Assembly (NCBI RefSeq): GCF_000717245.1
Contig: NZ_JNYQ01000001.1
Location: forward strand, 186,001-250,000
Source: Kitasatospora papulosa
Lineage (GTDB): Bacteria > Actinomycetota > Actinomycetes > Streptomycetales > Streptomycetaceae
Direction: 5' to 3'
DNA: 64,000 bases
Both the position numbers and the translations under genes were made by a program. How positions within the stretch are numbered: the stretch's first letter is position 1; every line of letters begins with the position of its first letter. Positions 51,590 to 60,563 of the stretch are shown one piece after another. The notes below the pieces were generated by a model that did no database searches, had not been told where the DNA came from, and saw nothing but the letters and a program-made list of their open reading frames with translations.

Positions 51590-52924
51590 TCAGGGCGACC
51601 AATGCACGCGGTGCTCGGCGAGGTGGGACAGGACCGCGTGATTCGCCTCCCAGCCGTCGGGGAACTTCACCGTCACGCCCAGCTGCACCGGCTCCGTCGA
51701 CGGGTGCTCGTCCAGCAGGTCGGCCACCCCGGCCCGGCACACCACGACGCACGCGTGCCGGTGCCGCGAGGCCAGGACGCACAGGCGGCCCGTCTCCAGA
51801 TGGAACGCCGTGGCGTCCGGGCGCCCCGACAGCGGGTGCAGGACCACCGTCACGTCGAACTCGCGGCCCTGGAGACGGTTCGCCGTGTCCACCGCCACAC
51901 CCGTCACGCCCAGGTCGGCGAGCGCGGCCCGCACCGCCGCGGCCTGGTCGCGGTGGGCCGTGCCGACCGCGACGCGCTCCGCCGTCACCGGAACCGGGTC
52001 GGGGCCGCGCTCGCTCGTCGCCGCGCCGCCCCGGTCCAGCAGCCTGCGGACCACCAGGGCCACGGCCCGGACCGCCTCGGGGTCCGTGCGCGGGGTGTGG
52101 CGGGCGGGGAGCTCCAGCAGCCCCCAGCCGGACTCCGCCGCCTCGTCCAGCACCCGGTCCGGACCCGAGCCGTCCGAGGGCACGCCGAACGACAACCGCC
52201 GGTCGCCGTGGTCCGTGCCGCTGCGGAAGGGCGTGTACGGGTAGAACGCGTCCGAGACCAGCGGCGCGGCGGACGCCGGGAGCCGCCACGAGACCGGCAG
52301 CCGGTGCTGCGGCAGTTCCGGGTTGTGCGCCAGCAGGGTCGAGACGGCACTCGCCGAGGGGTCGTACGTGAGGCCGGCCCACTGGTCGGCGCCCACGATC
52401 GAGAACGGGTCCAGCTGGCCCGGGTCCCCGACGAACAGCGCCCGCTCGAACAGCCCGGCCACCGCCAGCAGGGCGTCCGACCGCATCTGGTACGCCTCGT
52501 CGACGATGGCGTGGCCCCACGGCTCGACGTTCTTCACGTGCGCCCACTTGGCGGCCGTGGAGATCACGATGTCCAGGCCCGCCAGATCGGCGGCCTTCGC
52601 CGACGTACGCACGTTGTCCAGGCCGTCCAGGACCTTGTCGTACGGATCGGAGTCGCTGCTGTGCAGACGGCCCACCGGAAGGCCGGGCTCCTTCTCGGCC
52701 AGCCGCACCACCAGGTCGTCCACCTGCGCGTTGGTCTGCGCGACCACCATCAGCGGGCGGCCCGCCGCGGCCAGCTCCAGCGCGGCCCGCACCACCAGCG
52801 TCGACTTTCCCGCGCCCGGCGGCGAGTCCACCACGACGCCGCGCGCCGTACCGCGCAGGGTGTCGCCGAGGATCGCGTCGGTCGCCCGCGCGGCCGCGGC
52901 GCCCGGGTCGGAGACGGCTGTCAC
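51590..52924 (-). CDS. UPF1-like superfamily 1 helicase/ATPase
   Basis: A 444-residue SF1 helicase. Walker A is DSPPGAGKSTL (34-43), motif Ia is VVAQTNAQVDDL, Walker B is AIVDEAYQ, motif III is FVGDPGQLDPF, motif IV region LPVSWRLP and motif VI is LETGRLCVLASRHRHAC. This is the Upf1-type arrangement found in DNA repair and nuclease-linked helicases. GTG at 52924 overlaps the upstream gene by four bases (GTGA) and has GGAGG ahead. Third gene of the nuclease-unknown-helicase operon. Confidence 0.85.
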   Translation of the reverse strand: MTAVSDPGAAAARATDAILGDTLRGTARGVVVDSPPGAGKSTLVVRAALELAAAGRPLMVVAQTNAQVDDLVVRLAEKEPGLPVGRLHSSDSDPYDKVLDGLDNVRTSAKAADLAGLDIVISTAAKWAHVKNVEPWGHAIVDEAYQMRSDALLAVAGLFERALFVGDPGQLDPFSIVGADQWAGLTYDPSASAVSTLLAHNPELPQHRLPVSWRLPASAAPLVSDAFYPYTPFRSGTDHGDRRLSFGVPSDGSGPDRVLDEAAESGWGLLELPARHTPRTDPEAVRAVALVVRRLLDRGGAATSERGPDPVPVTAERVAVGTAHRDQAAAVRAALADLGVTGVAVDTANRLQGREFDVTVVLHPLSGRPDATAFHLETGRLCVLASRHRHACVVVCRAGVADLLDEHPSTEPVQLGVTVKFPDGWEANHAVLSHLAEHRVHWSP

Positions 52925-54549
52925 AGGAGGTCCTCCGGGGTCACGGGATCGGGTCGCTCGGCTGTTCCCGGGCCGACGGCGCCCGGCGGGCCGCCGTGGG
53001 TCCAGGGGGTGTCCTCCGGATCGGGCAGCTTCGGGCCGCCCCGCTGGTCGTGCTCGAACAGGGTCCAGGCGATCCGGTCGCCGGGCTCGGGCACCGAACC
53101 GGGCGCGGGCTCCTTGCCCCGGCCCATCCGGTCCATGATCCGCAGCACGAGACCGACCGCCTCCTCCCCGTCCTCGGTCTCCCCGGTCGCGTAGGCGACG
53201 AACTCCGCCGTCTGCGATCTGACCGGATCACCGTCCAGGGAGCGGTACACCTTGGTCCGCTCGCCGAGATGCGGGCGTTCCTCCGTCCGCACCGTGACCA
53301 GGGGGCGGGGCGAGGGGCGCTTCGATTCGCTGTACGCCATCTCCACCTCCGTCACCTCCCCGACGAACGCCTCGCCCGCCAGCCTGCGCCCCGCCAGCAC
53401 CAGCGGGTCGTCGAGGGCCTCCTGGGCGTCCAGCTGCGCCTGGGCCGTCTCCCGCGAGGCGAGCTTCTGCGCCGCCGTGACCGCGTCGTCCCGGCGCGGC
53501 TGCGGCGGCTCGCCCGCCAGCACCCGGTCCCGGTGCCCGGTGAACGACCAGCGGTCCCTCGTCCAGCGGTCCTGCGCCCGGGTCCCCTCCGGCAGCTCCC
53601 GCAGCAGGTCGAGTCCCCGCCAGACCGCGTCCCAGGTCGGCAGCAGCACCCCCGCCAGCAGCGACCTGATCTCCCGCTCCGCGCCGCTCAGCTCACCGAG
53701 CCGGGTGTCCGCGTCCAGGCCGTCCTCCGCGGCGCCCAGCGCCGAGCGCGCCCGGTCGTACCGCTCGATCGCGGGCGCCAGCAGCTTGTTGTCGAAGGCC
53801 GGGTCCGTCGCCGGCCCGGCGGGCGGGCAGATGAGCTGACCGTCCCGGTCGCGCTCCAGCTCCGCCCGCAGCGCCGCCTCCGCACCGGAACCCCCGGGCG
53901 GGTCGACCCAGGCGAGGAGCGCGCCGAGATGCTGGTCCTCCAGGCTGCTCTGGCCGGTCGCCCAGTGGCGGTTCACCAGGTCCGTCGCGGCGAGGAGCAG
54001 CGAGGAACCCGGCACCCTGGCCCGCTCGCCGTAGTGCGTCAGCCAGCGGCCGAGCAGCGGCACGCGGGCGGGAGCGGGGAAGGGGGTGTCCGGATCGTCC
54101 TCGACGGTGCGCCGGAACCGCATGGACCGCCCGAGCAGGCGCACGAAGTCGATGCCGGCCCTGCTGGGCACGATCAGCTGGGCGGCGTCCGCGCACAGCT
54201 CCACCTCGACCTTGACCTTCTTGCCGGTCCCGGGATCGACCTCGTTGCGCTCGGCGGGCTCCACGGCGTCGGCGTACGCCTCGATGTGCGGCAGCACCGC
54301 CTCGGCCAGCTCGGCGAGGAAGGCGAACCGGAGGTCGCGGTCGCGCGGCTGGGGCACCGCGAGCAGCCGGGGCGCCGCGCGGTCCGTGCCCACGAGGGCG
54401 CCGAGCGGGGCGCCCGCCTCGCCTGCGGTGGTCAGCGGAACCAGCACGAGCGGCCGGTCGGTCAGGTGCCGGTGCCGCACGGTGGCCAGCGGCTGGGCCC
54501 GCCCGCTGTCGACCGCTTCCAGCCTGGCGAGGGTGCTGATCAGCGACAT
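52921..54549 (-). CDS. Large uncharacterised partner of the nuclease-helicase pair
   Basis: A 542-residue protein I cannot assign. It is soluble and mixed alpha/beta in the first third (RPLVLVPLTTAGEAGAPLGA, RFAFLAELAEAVLPHIEAYA, ELCADAAQLIVPSRAG), then mostly helical with many charged residues and ends in a Pro/Gly-rich tail. It overlaps the nuclease gene by 10 bp and the helicase gene by 4 bp, so the three are surely coexpressed. It probably serves as a scaffold or DNA-recognition subunit of that complex. Confidence 0.7.
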   Translation of the reverse strand: MSLISTLARLEAVDSGRAQPLATVRHRHLTDRPLVLVPLTTAGEAGAPLGALVGTDRAAPRLLAVPQPRDRDLRFAFLAELAEAVLPHIEAYADAVEPAERNEVDPGTGKKVKVEVELCADAAQLIVPSRAGIDFVRLLGRSMRFRRTVEDDPDTPFPAPARVPLLGRWLTHYGERARVPGSSLLLAATDLVNRHWATGQSSLEDQHLGALLAWVDPPGGSGAEAALRAELERDRDGQLICPPAGPATDPAFDNKLLAPAIERYDRARSALGAAEDGLDADTRLGELSGAEREIRSLLAGVLLPTWDAVWRGLDLLRELPEGTRAQDRWTRDRWSFTGHRDRVLAGEPPQPRRDDAVTAAQKLASRETAQAQLDAQEALDDPLVLAGRRLAGEAFVGEVTEVEMAYSESKRPSPRPLVTVRTEERPHLGERTKVYRSLDGDPVRSQTAEFVAYATGETEDGEEAVGLVLRIMDRMGRGKEPAPGSVPEPGDRIAWTLFEHDQRGGPKLPDPEDTPWTHGGPPGAVGPGTAERPDPVTPEDLL

Positions 54550-55724
54550 GCGACACCGCCGCCCACTCCGGCCAGGGCCTCGGCGCGCAGCGCGGCGGCC
54601 CTGCGCAGAGCGGCCACCGTCGGGTCTGCCGGGTCGCCCTCCTTGCCGGCCGCGGCGGCCAGCACCCCGGCGACCGTCGTCAGGCCGCCGAGCTCACCCC
54701 GCACACTGCGGCCGAGCGACTCCACCGCGCCCTCCGCGCGGGCCTTCGCCCGGCAGTGGAAGGCCAGCTCGCACGCGGCCAGGCACTCGGGGGCGTATGC
54801 GGCGGGGACCGCTTCGACCGCCGTGCCGAGCTCCTCGGGGGAGCGGTCCGGGTCGAAGGTCGTGCCCTCGGGCAGGGCCGCCGCGATGTCCTCGACGCGG
54901 GTCAGCCTGGTCAGCTGGCGGTCGGTCACGGCACGTTGCTTGCGCACGTCCACGACCGAGGCGGTCGGCAGGTTGGAGAAGTCCTTGGGGCAGACGAGCA
55001 GGACCTGGTGGCCGACCTCGGCGCCCTCGGTCACCGCCGCGATCCGCTCCAGCGCCAGGACGTAGACGGCGGACTGGCGGGCCGCCGCACCGACCTTCGC
55101 CGCGTCCGCGGAGCCGTCGACCATGGGGAAGGACTTGATCTCGACGACCGTCCAGGTGCCGTCGGGGTGCACCACCACGGCGTCGGGCTCCAGGTAGGCG
55201 GGTGAGCCCGCGACCTCCAGGGCCAGCATCGGGTGGTCGAGCAGCGCCCAGTCACCCGCCGCCGTGGCCTCGCGCAGCGCCAGCGCCGTGCGCGCGGCGC
55301 GGCCCTCGGGGCCGGCGGCCGTCAGATCGGGCACCTTCGCCTCGGCCGGCGCCTCCGCGCCGTGGCCGAGCCGCTCGACGAGGAGGCGCAGCAGCTCCAT
55401 GCCGCCGTCCGCCTTGACCTTCGCCTCGAAGACGTTTCCCCGCACGAGGGCGAACTGCGACTGGCCGAACGCGGCGGGGGAGCCGAGGGCGGTGGCCAGC
55501 CCGGCCTTGTCGACGCCCGCGCCGTCGAGCAGGGCGCGCCGTTTGCATCCGGGGTTCGCGGCGAGCGCGGCCAGCGCGCGTGCGTCGAGCGGATGCGGCG
55601 CGACGGACGGGCCGCGCAGCTCAGCGAGCCGCTGCCGGAGCGTCGTCGTCGGCCTCGGCTGGGGAGAGGGTGCGCGCGTCGCTGGAATCTGCGGAGGCGG
55701 TCCGCTGGCCGGGTATTCGCTCAC
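54540..55724 (-). CDS. Cas4/AddB-like PD-(D/E)XK nuclease with cysteine cluster
   Basis: A 394-residue nuclease-fold protein. The catalytic core reads YLEPDAVVVH, then WTVVEIKSFP with the ExK pair, then RQSAVYVLALE with the helix-Gln motif typical of RecB/Cas4 nucleases. One cysteine before the core (NPGCKRRALL) and three after it (ECLAACELAFHC) match the layout of an iron-sulphur-stabilised Cas4/AddB nuclease, with spacing C-x3-C-x5-C at the end. GTG at 55724 was chosen; an ATG at 55754 is possible. The 5' end overlaps the PAP2 gene by about 104 bp. Confidence 0.78.
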   Translation of the reverse strand: MSEYPASGPPPQIPATRAPSPQPRPTTTLRQRLAELRGPSVAPHPLDARALAALAANPGCKRRALLDGAGVDKAGLATALGSPAAFGQSQFALVRGNVFEAKVKADGGMELLRLLVERLGHGAEAPAEAKVPDLTAAGPEGRAARTALALREATAAGDWALLDHPMLALEVAGSPAYLEPDAVVVHPDGTWTVVEIKSFPMVDGSADAAKVGAAARQSAVYVLALERIAAVTEGAEVGHQVLLVCPKDFSNLPTASVVDVRKQRAVTDRQLTRLTRVEDIAAALPEGTTFDPDRSPEELGTAVEAVPAAYAPECLAACELAFHCRAKARAEGAVESLGRSVRGELGGLTTVAGVLAAAAGKEGDPADPTVAALRRAAALRAEALAGVGGGVACR

Positions 55725-56568
55725 CCGCGGAAGTCTTGCATCCGGCACTGACAATCGTGGAGTTCGCGGGGGTGACGGTTGCGGGCACCCGGACGAACGC
55801 CGTCAGCACCCGGTCCTTGACACGGTCGGCGATCCGCATGAACGGCCTGGTCAGAAGGGCGCCCACCGTCATCACGGCGGCCCCGGCCACGGCGTCCAGG
55901 AAATAGTGGTTCGCGGTCCCCATCACGACGAGGACGGTGAGCAGGGGATAGGCGACGCCCGCCGCGCGGACGAGCGGATGACGGCCGTGGCGCCACAGCA
56001 GCACGCCGCACCAGACCGCCCAGCCGACGTGCAGGCTCGGCATCGCGGCGTACTGGTTGGTCATCCCGCTGAGCCCGCGCGGGGCGCTGGCTCCCGCGCC
56101 CCACCAGCCGTAGGAGCTGTACTGGGCCATCGTGTCGACGAAGCCGTGGTGGGCGTCGAGGAGCCGGGGCGGACAGGTCGGCATCAGCGTGAAGCCGACC
56201 AGCCCGAGGAGCGTGGAGGTCATCAGCCAGGTGCGGGCCGCGCGGTAGGCGGCGCTGCGGCGCCGGAAGATCCAGACCAGGACGGCCGGGGTGACCAGGT
56301 AGTGCAGGGAGGCGTACGCGAAGTCGGCGGGTATGCCGAGCGCGGGGTTGGCCGTCAGCAGCCGGTTGAGGGGGTGCTCGGCGTTGAGATGCAGCGCCTT
56401 CTCCAGGCGGAGTATCGCGAGACCGTTGTCCACGGCCGCCGGTATGTTCTCGTGCACGAGGAGCCGGCCCATCGAGTACAGGCCGTACACCACCGCGATC
56501 AGCGGGAGCTCCGTCCACCAGCGGGGCCGGTGACCGGACGGCGGTGTCGCGGCGGTGGCGTGCGGCAT
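55621..56568 (-). CDS. PAP2-family phosphatase / inositolphosphotransferase-like membrane protein
   Basis: A 315-residue membrane protein with about six helices. The PAP2 active-site motifs are in QYAAMPSLHVGWAVW and MGTANHYFLDAVAG, with an upstream Arg/Lys-containing region. Such enzymes dephosphorylate lipid or isoprenoid phosphates or transfer phospho-groups on the outer face. GGGGAGAG supports the ATG at 56568; the longer open frame upstream is basic and non-homologous. The charged tail past the last helix overlaps the start of the nuclease gene. Confidence 0.87.
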   Translation of the reverse strand: MPHATAATPPSGHRPRWWTELPLIAVVYGLYSMGRLLVHENIPAAVDNGLAILRLEKALHLNAEHPLNRLLTANPALGIPADFAYASLHYLVTPAVLVWIFRRRSAAYRAARTWLMTSTLLGLVGFTLMPTCPPRLLDAHHGFVDTMAQYSSYGWWGAGASAPRGLSGMTNQYAAMPSLHVGWAVWCGVLLWRHGRHPLVRAAGVAYPLLTVLVVMGTANHYFLDAVAGAAVMTVGALLTRPFMRIADRVKDRVLTAFVRVPATVTPANSTIVSAGCKTSAGERIPGQRTASADSSDARTLSPAEADDDAPAAAR

Positions 56569-56882
56569 CCGGCAGCTCTCCCCATGTTCATTCGGTCGAC
56601 GGCGGGCGTTCAACCGTACGGTGGTCGTATGCCTCGATTTCCGCCGGGGCATTCCCCCGCGGACGTCCCAGGTGGTGCGCACGGAGGGACGCCCCCGACG
56701 CCCCGCGGGTTGCTCGTGCGACGGGTGCGGGATGATGGAGCGGGGCCCCGGGCCCGCTCCGGTCCTCCGGCCGGACGCCCGCGTGCGCCGTCCCGTCGCC
56801 GTCCCGGACACCGCTGTCCCGGACCCACCAGATCCTAGGGTCCTCACATCTTCGGATCTTCGTATTTTCAGGGAGAGCCGTC

Positions 56883-57479
56883 ATGGCACCGCGAATCCTG
56901 CTCGCCCGGCACGGACAGACCCAGTGGTCCGTCCAGGGCAATCACACCGGCAGGACCGACATCCCCCTCCTGGACGCCGGCCGCGAGGGCGCAAAACTGC
57001 TCGGCGAGCGGCTGCACCGGGAGCCCTGGGGCGGCCTGCCGGGCGTCGAGGTGCGGACCAGCCCGCTGGTCCGGGCCTCGGAGACCTGCGCCATCGCCGG
57101 CTTCGGTGAGCGGGCGGAGCCGTGGGACGCGCTGATGGAGTTCGACTACGGGGACTATGAGGGCCTGACCCCCGCGCAGATCAAGGCCGACCGCCCGGAC
57201 TGGCTCATCTGGCGCGACGGCGTCCCCGGCGGTGAGACCCTCGCCGAGGTCTCCGCCCGCGCGGACGAGGTCGTCGAGTGGGCACGTTCCGCCGACCGCG
57301 ACGTGCTGGTCTTCGCCCACGGGCACATCCTGCGGATCCTGGGGGCCCGGTGGCTGGGGGAGGACGTGTCCTTCGCCGCGCGGATCCGGCTGGAGCCGAC
57401 ATCCCTCTCGGTGCTCGGCTGGGCGTACGGCCTTCCCGCGCTGGAGCGCTGGAACGACACGGGCCACCTGGACCGCTGA
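56883..57479 (+). CDS. Histidine phosphatase family (phosphoglycerate mutase-like)
   Basis: A 198-residue cytoplasmic enzyme. The catalytic RHG is in ILLARHGQTQWS, substrate-binding residues in TSPLVRASETC, the acid region in FDYGDYEGLT and the second His in LVFAHGHILRIL. Length and motifs are those of the small histidine phosphatases acting on phosphosugars or nucleotides. GGGAGAG ahead of the ATG at 56883. It is divergent from PAP2. Confidence 0.9.
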   Translation: MAPRILLARHGQTQWSVQGNHTGRTDIPLLDAGREGAKLLGERLHREPWGGLPGVEVRTSPLVRASETCAIAGFGERAEPWDALMEFDYGDYEGLTPAQIKADRPDWLIWRDGVPGGETLAEVSARADEVVEWARSADRDVLVFAHGHILRILGARWLGEDVSFAARIRLEPTSLSVLGWAYGLPALERWNDTGHLDR

Positions 57480-57510
57480 GCCGAGGCGGCACCGGGCCCG
57501 CCCCGCGTCC

Positions 57511-58863
57511 TCAGGTGCCGGGGGGCAGTTCCTCGTAACGGGCCAGCAGTGACGTCACCTCCGGGCCGCCCTGCGGCCGGAGCACCCGTACGGCGCTGGA
57601 CAGCATCCCGCGGATGCGGGAGGACTGGACCCGGTCCAGCAGGTCCAGCACCTGGTGCCCCGCCGCCGCGGCCTCGTCGGCCGTGCCCGCCCGTGCCAGG
57701 TCGCCGGCGAGCTGCGCCCGGTACAGCGCGAGGTTCCGTGTGAAGTGCGGGTCCTGGAGCCGGGTCGCCCGGCGCGCGTGCCGGGCCGCACGCGCCCAGT
57801 CACCCAGCGCCGACCAGCACTGGGCCTCCAGCAGTTCCATCTCGGCCTCCCGGAAGAAGGACATCCACTCCGGGTCCGAGTCGCACGCGCCGCGGTCGAA
57901 GGCCGCACGGGCACGCCCGATCGCCCGTTCGCACCCCGTGCGGTCCCCGAGCCAGGCCCGGGCCCCCGCCTCCCGCAGCGTCAGCAGCGCCGTCAGCCGC
58001 GGTGAGCCGAGCGGCCGGGCCGCGCGCTGCCCGGCCTCCGCGGCGCGTACCGCCTCGCGGGCCCGCCCCGTGTCACGGGCCAGGAACGACGCGTTGCAGA
58101 ACGCGTGCGCCTCCAGCGCGGCGTCCCCGGCCAGCCGCGCCGTCGCCAGCGCCTCCGCGTAGTGCGAGCGCGCGTCGTCGAAACGGCCCGAGTCGTGGGC
58201 CAGCCATCCCACGGAGATCGCCAGCTCACCGGCGCCCGCGTGGAGGCGGTCCGCCGTGCTGCCCCGCGTGGCGGCCCCGGAGTCGAGCAGGGCGTAGGCG
58301 GCCCGCAAGGGCTGGGAGGCCTGCCGGTAGAGGCCGTCCGCGCCGTGCCGGTCGTCCAGCAGGCGGATCCGGCGTACCGCCTTCTCCACAGCGCCGACCT
58401 CGGCCTCGCCGACCCGGCGCTGGGCGGGGACGGCGAGCGGGCCGGCGGCGGCGGAACGGCCGCCCAGCCCCAGGGACGCGGCCACCGTGGCGGTGCCGCC
58501 GGTCATGAACACGCGACGCAGCACGTCGCTCTCCTCGTGGATGTCGCTGTCGAGCGTGGGGGGTGTGGTGGGTGGAGGGGCGGATGCCGTGCGGGCCCCC
58601 CGGCCGCGCACGCTCTCGCGGTCCGAGAAGCCCAGGTCCGCGAGGCTCGCCCCGGGGAACATGTGCAGGAACACCCGTTCGTACGCGTAGTTGGGGCAGC
58701 GGATCTCGCCGGACTCCACGCGCCCGATGTACCGGGCGTCGCACGCGACCTGTTCACCGATCTCGCGGGCGGCCCGGCGGACCGCTGCCGCGAACTCCCC
58801 CGCGGAGCGCTGGCCGCGCAGCCGACGGAAGACGAGGTTGGGAACTGCCCGTGTCGACACCAT
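57511..58863 (-). CDS. TPR-containing regulator with N-terminal HTH-like domain
   Basis: A 450-residue regulator of a type common in Streptomyces. The N-terminus (VFRRLRGQRSAGEFAAAVRR, ACDARYIGRVESGEIRCP) looks like an XRE-type DNA-binding domain. A Gly/Ala-rich middle (FMTGGTATVAASLGLGG) resembles a Tat-like segment but lies internally. The C-terminal half is a set of TPR repeats (DDARSHYAEALATARLAGD, ELLEAQCWSALGDWARAARH, YRAQLAGDLARAGTADEAAA). ATG at 58863 with GAGAGGG is preferred over the distal starts. Its target genes are unknown. Confidence 0.82.
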   Translation of the reverse strand: MVSTRAVPNLVFRRLRGQRSAGEFAAAVRRAAREIGEQVACDARYIGRVESGEIRCPNYAYERVFLHMFPGASLADLGFSDRESVRGRGARTASAPPPTTPPTLDSDIHEESDVLRRVFMTGGTATVAASLGLGGRSAAAGPLAVPAQRRVGEAEVGAVEKAVRRIRLLDDRHGADGLYRQASQPLRAAYALLDSGAATRGSTADRLHAGAGELAISVGWLAHDSGRFDDARSHYAEALATARLAGDAALEAHAFCNASFLARDTGRAREAVRAAEAGQRAARPLGSPRLTALLTLREAGARAWLGDRTGCERAIGRARAAFDRGACDSDPEWMSFFREAEMELLEAQCWSALGDWARAARHARRATRLQDPHFTRNLALYRAQLAGDLARAGTADEAAAAGHQVLDLLDRVQSSRIRGMLSSAVRVLRPQGGPEVTSLLARYEELPPGT

Positions 58864-59107
58864 GGCGGGGCCCTCTCTGGTGCGCCGGGCTCCTGCTTCC
58901 GGTGTCCCGGCGGAGCAAGAACGTACCTGCTGTGACGACACGCACACGCAGCGTTTGCCAATAAAGCGGACATCTCGCCCCTGATCTGCCATGAACTGCC
59001 ACCCTTTGCGGCGGCGTGCCGCCGTAGCCGTTGACGCCGTCGGCGCGTTGGTCCATGAGGAGAAGGGGCGCGGCCCCGACCCGGTGAGACGAAGAGGAGG
59101 GGTTCCC

Positions 59108-59479
59108 TTGATTCACATGGGCCCGGAAACCACGCCGTGCGACCTGGTGACCGTCCCCGCGCGTCAGGGGCTGGAGGCCGTGGACATCCTGCGCAGGGGA
59201 GCGGACAACGAGCACGTCGGCCCGGTCCTGCACGACGGGGCCTGCGCGGTCCTCGGCTTCCTGGTGCCGCCGGGCACGGCGGAGGCGTGGGACGTCCCCG
59301 GGAGCGCCTGCACGCGGACGGACGGCCGCGGGCTGCGCATCCCCGCCGAGCCGCCCTCCGTCGGGGGCGGCTGGCTCCTGCCGCCCGTCGCGGAGACCCC
59401 TGTCACCGATCCCGCAGTCCTGCGGGCCGCCCTCGACCAGGCGGCCCGGCTCATCGAGGCGGCCGACAACTGCCGCTGA
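59108..59479 (+). CDS. Conserved small protein, unknown function
   Basis: A 123-residue soluble protein (CDLVTVPARQGLEAVDILRR, HVGPVLHDGACAVLGFLVPP, WLLPPVAETPVTDPAVLRAA). I do not recognise a named family; it resembles proteins found beside the TPR regulator in Streptomyces. TTG at 59108 behind GAGGAGGGG (7-base spacing) fits better than the ATG three codons in. It is divergent from the regulator gene and may share its control region. Confidence 0.65.
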   Translation: MIHMGPETTPCDLVTVPARQGLEAVDILRRGADNEHVGPVLHDGACAVLGFLVPPGTAEAWDVPGSACTRTDGRGLRIPAEPPSVGGGWLLPPVAETPVTDPAVLRAALDQAARLIEAADNCR

Positions 59480-59566
59480 GGCCCATAATGGCCAGGTGGG
59501 CGGAGGTCCCGCCGCGGCCGGTCGTCCCAGGTGACCGGCGCGAGAGATGAGCGAGGACGGACGCGC

Positions 59567-60454
59567 GTGGCACGTCGAGGAGCGGCCAGGGGCGCGGGTG
59601 ACCGCAAGCGGTCCGAGCGCCGGCAGGAGCCCGTCACGGCGACGGTCGACGGCGGCGTCGCGGAGCTGGTGCCCGACCGTGAACGCCCCCGCGCCTGGAC
59701 CTTGTCGGTGGACGGCGCTCCGCAGTCCCACGTGGACCTGGACGACCCCTCGTACCTCTCGTTCGAGTACCAGCGCAGACTCGGCCACGTCATCGATCTG
59801 GCCGCGCCGCCCGGCCGACCCCTCCAGGCGGTCCACCTCGGCGGCGGAGCCTTCACGCTCGCCCGGTACATCGCCGCGAGCCGCCCCCGCTCGACCCAGC
59901 AGATCGTGGAGATCGACGCGCCGCTCGTCCAACTGGTGCGCAGGGAGCTCCCGCTGGACCCGCAGGCCCGGATACGGGTCCGCTCGGCGGACGCCCGCGC
60001 CGGGCTCGGCAGGATCCAGGACGGCTGGGCGGACCTCGTCATCGCCGACGTGTTCGGCGGCGCCCGTACGCCCGCGCACCTCACCTCCGTCGAATTCCTC
60101 GCCGAGGTACGCAGGGTGCTGAAGCCCGGCGGCCAGTACGCCGCCAACCTCGCCGACGGTCCGCCGCTCACCCATCTGCGCGGACAGGTCGCCACCGCCG
60201 CTTCGCTCTTCCCCGAACTGGCCCTGGCCGCCGATCCGACCGTCTGGCGCGGCCGCCGCTTCGGCAACGCGGTCCTGGTCGCCTCCGACCTGCCGATCGC
60301 GGTCGCCGAACTGACCAGGCGGGTCGCGAGCGACCCGCATCCCGGCCGCGTCGAACAGGGCCGCGCGCTGGCCGACTTCACGGGCGGCGCGGCGGTGGTC
60401 ACCGACGAGGGCGCCAAGCCGTCACCCGCCCCGCCGCCGGACGCCTTCGACTGA
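59567..60454 (+). CDS. Spermidine synthase-like methyltransferase-fold protein
   Basis: A 295-residue SAM-fold protein of the spermidine synthase-like family. DDPSYLSFEYQRRLGHVIDL precedes the nucleotide motif AVHLGGGAFTLARYIAASRP; the acidic QQIVEIDAPLVQL and the motif GWADLVIADVFGGARTPAH follow, then VRRVLKPGGQYAANLAD. Polyamine-synthase catalytic residues are not clearly present, so true spermidine synthesis is uncertain. GAGGAC at about 59553 sets the GTG at 59567. It is not in an evident operon. Confidence 0.82.
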   Translation: MARRGAARGAGDRKRSERRQEPVTATVDGGVAELVPDRERPRAWTLSVDGAPQSHVDLDDPSYLSFEYQRRLGHVIDLAAPPGRPLQAVHLGGGAFTLARYIAASRPRSTQQIVEIDAPLVQLVRRELPLDPQARIRVRSADARAGLGRIQDGWADLVIADVFGGARTPAHLTSVEFLAEVRRVLKPGGQYAANLADGPPLTHLRGQVATAASLFPELALAADPTVWRGRRFGNAVLVASDLPIAVAELTRRVASDPHPGRVEQGRALADFTGGAAVVTDEGAKPSPAPPPDAFD

Positions 60455-60563
60455 GCGGCCCCGTCCGACGCGGCCGGATCTGGTGCTCGTGCGCGGACCG
60501 GCCGATCCGCGACGGCCGTACGAGCGAGGCAGGAGGCGGGCGGCACCGAGCGCCCGCGCATCC

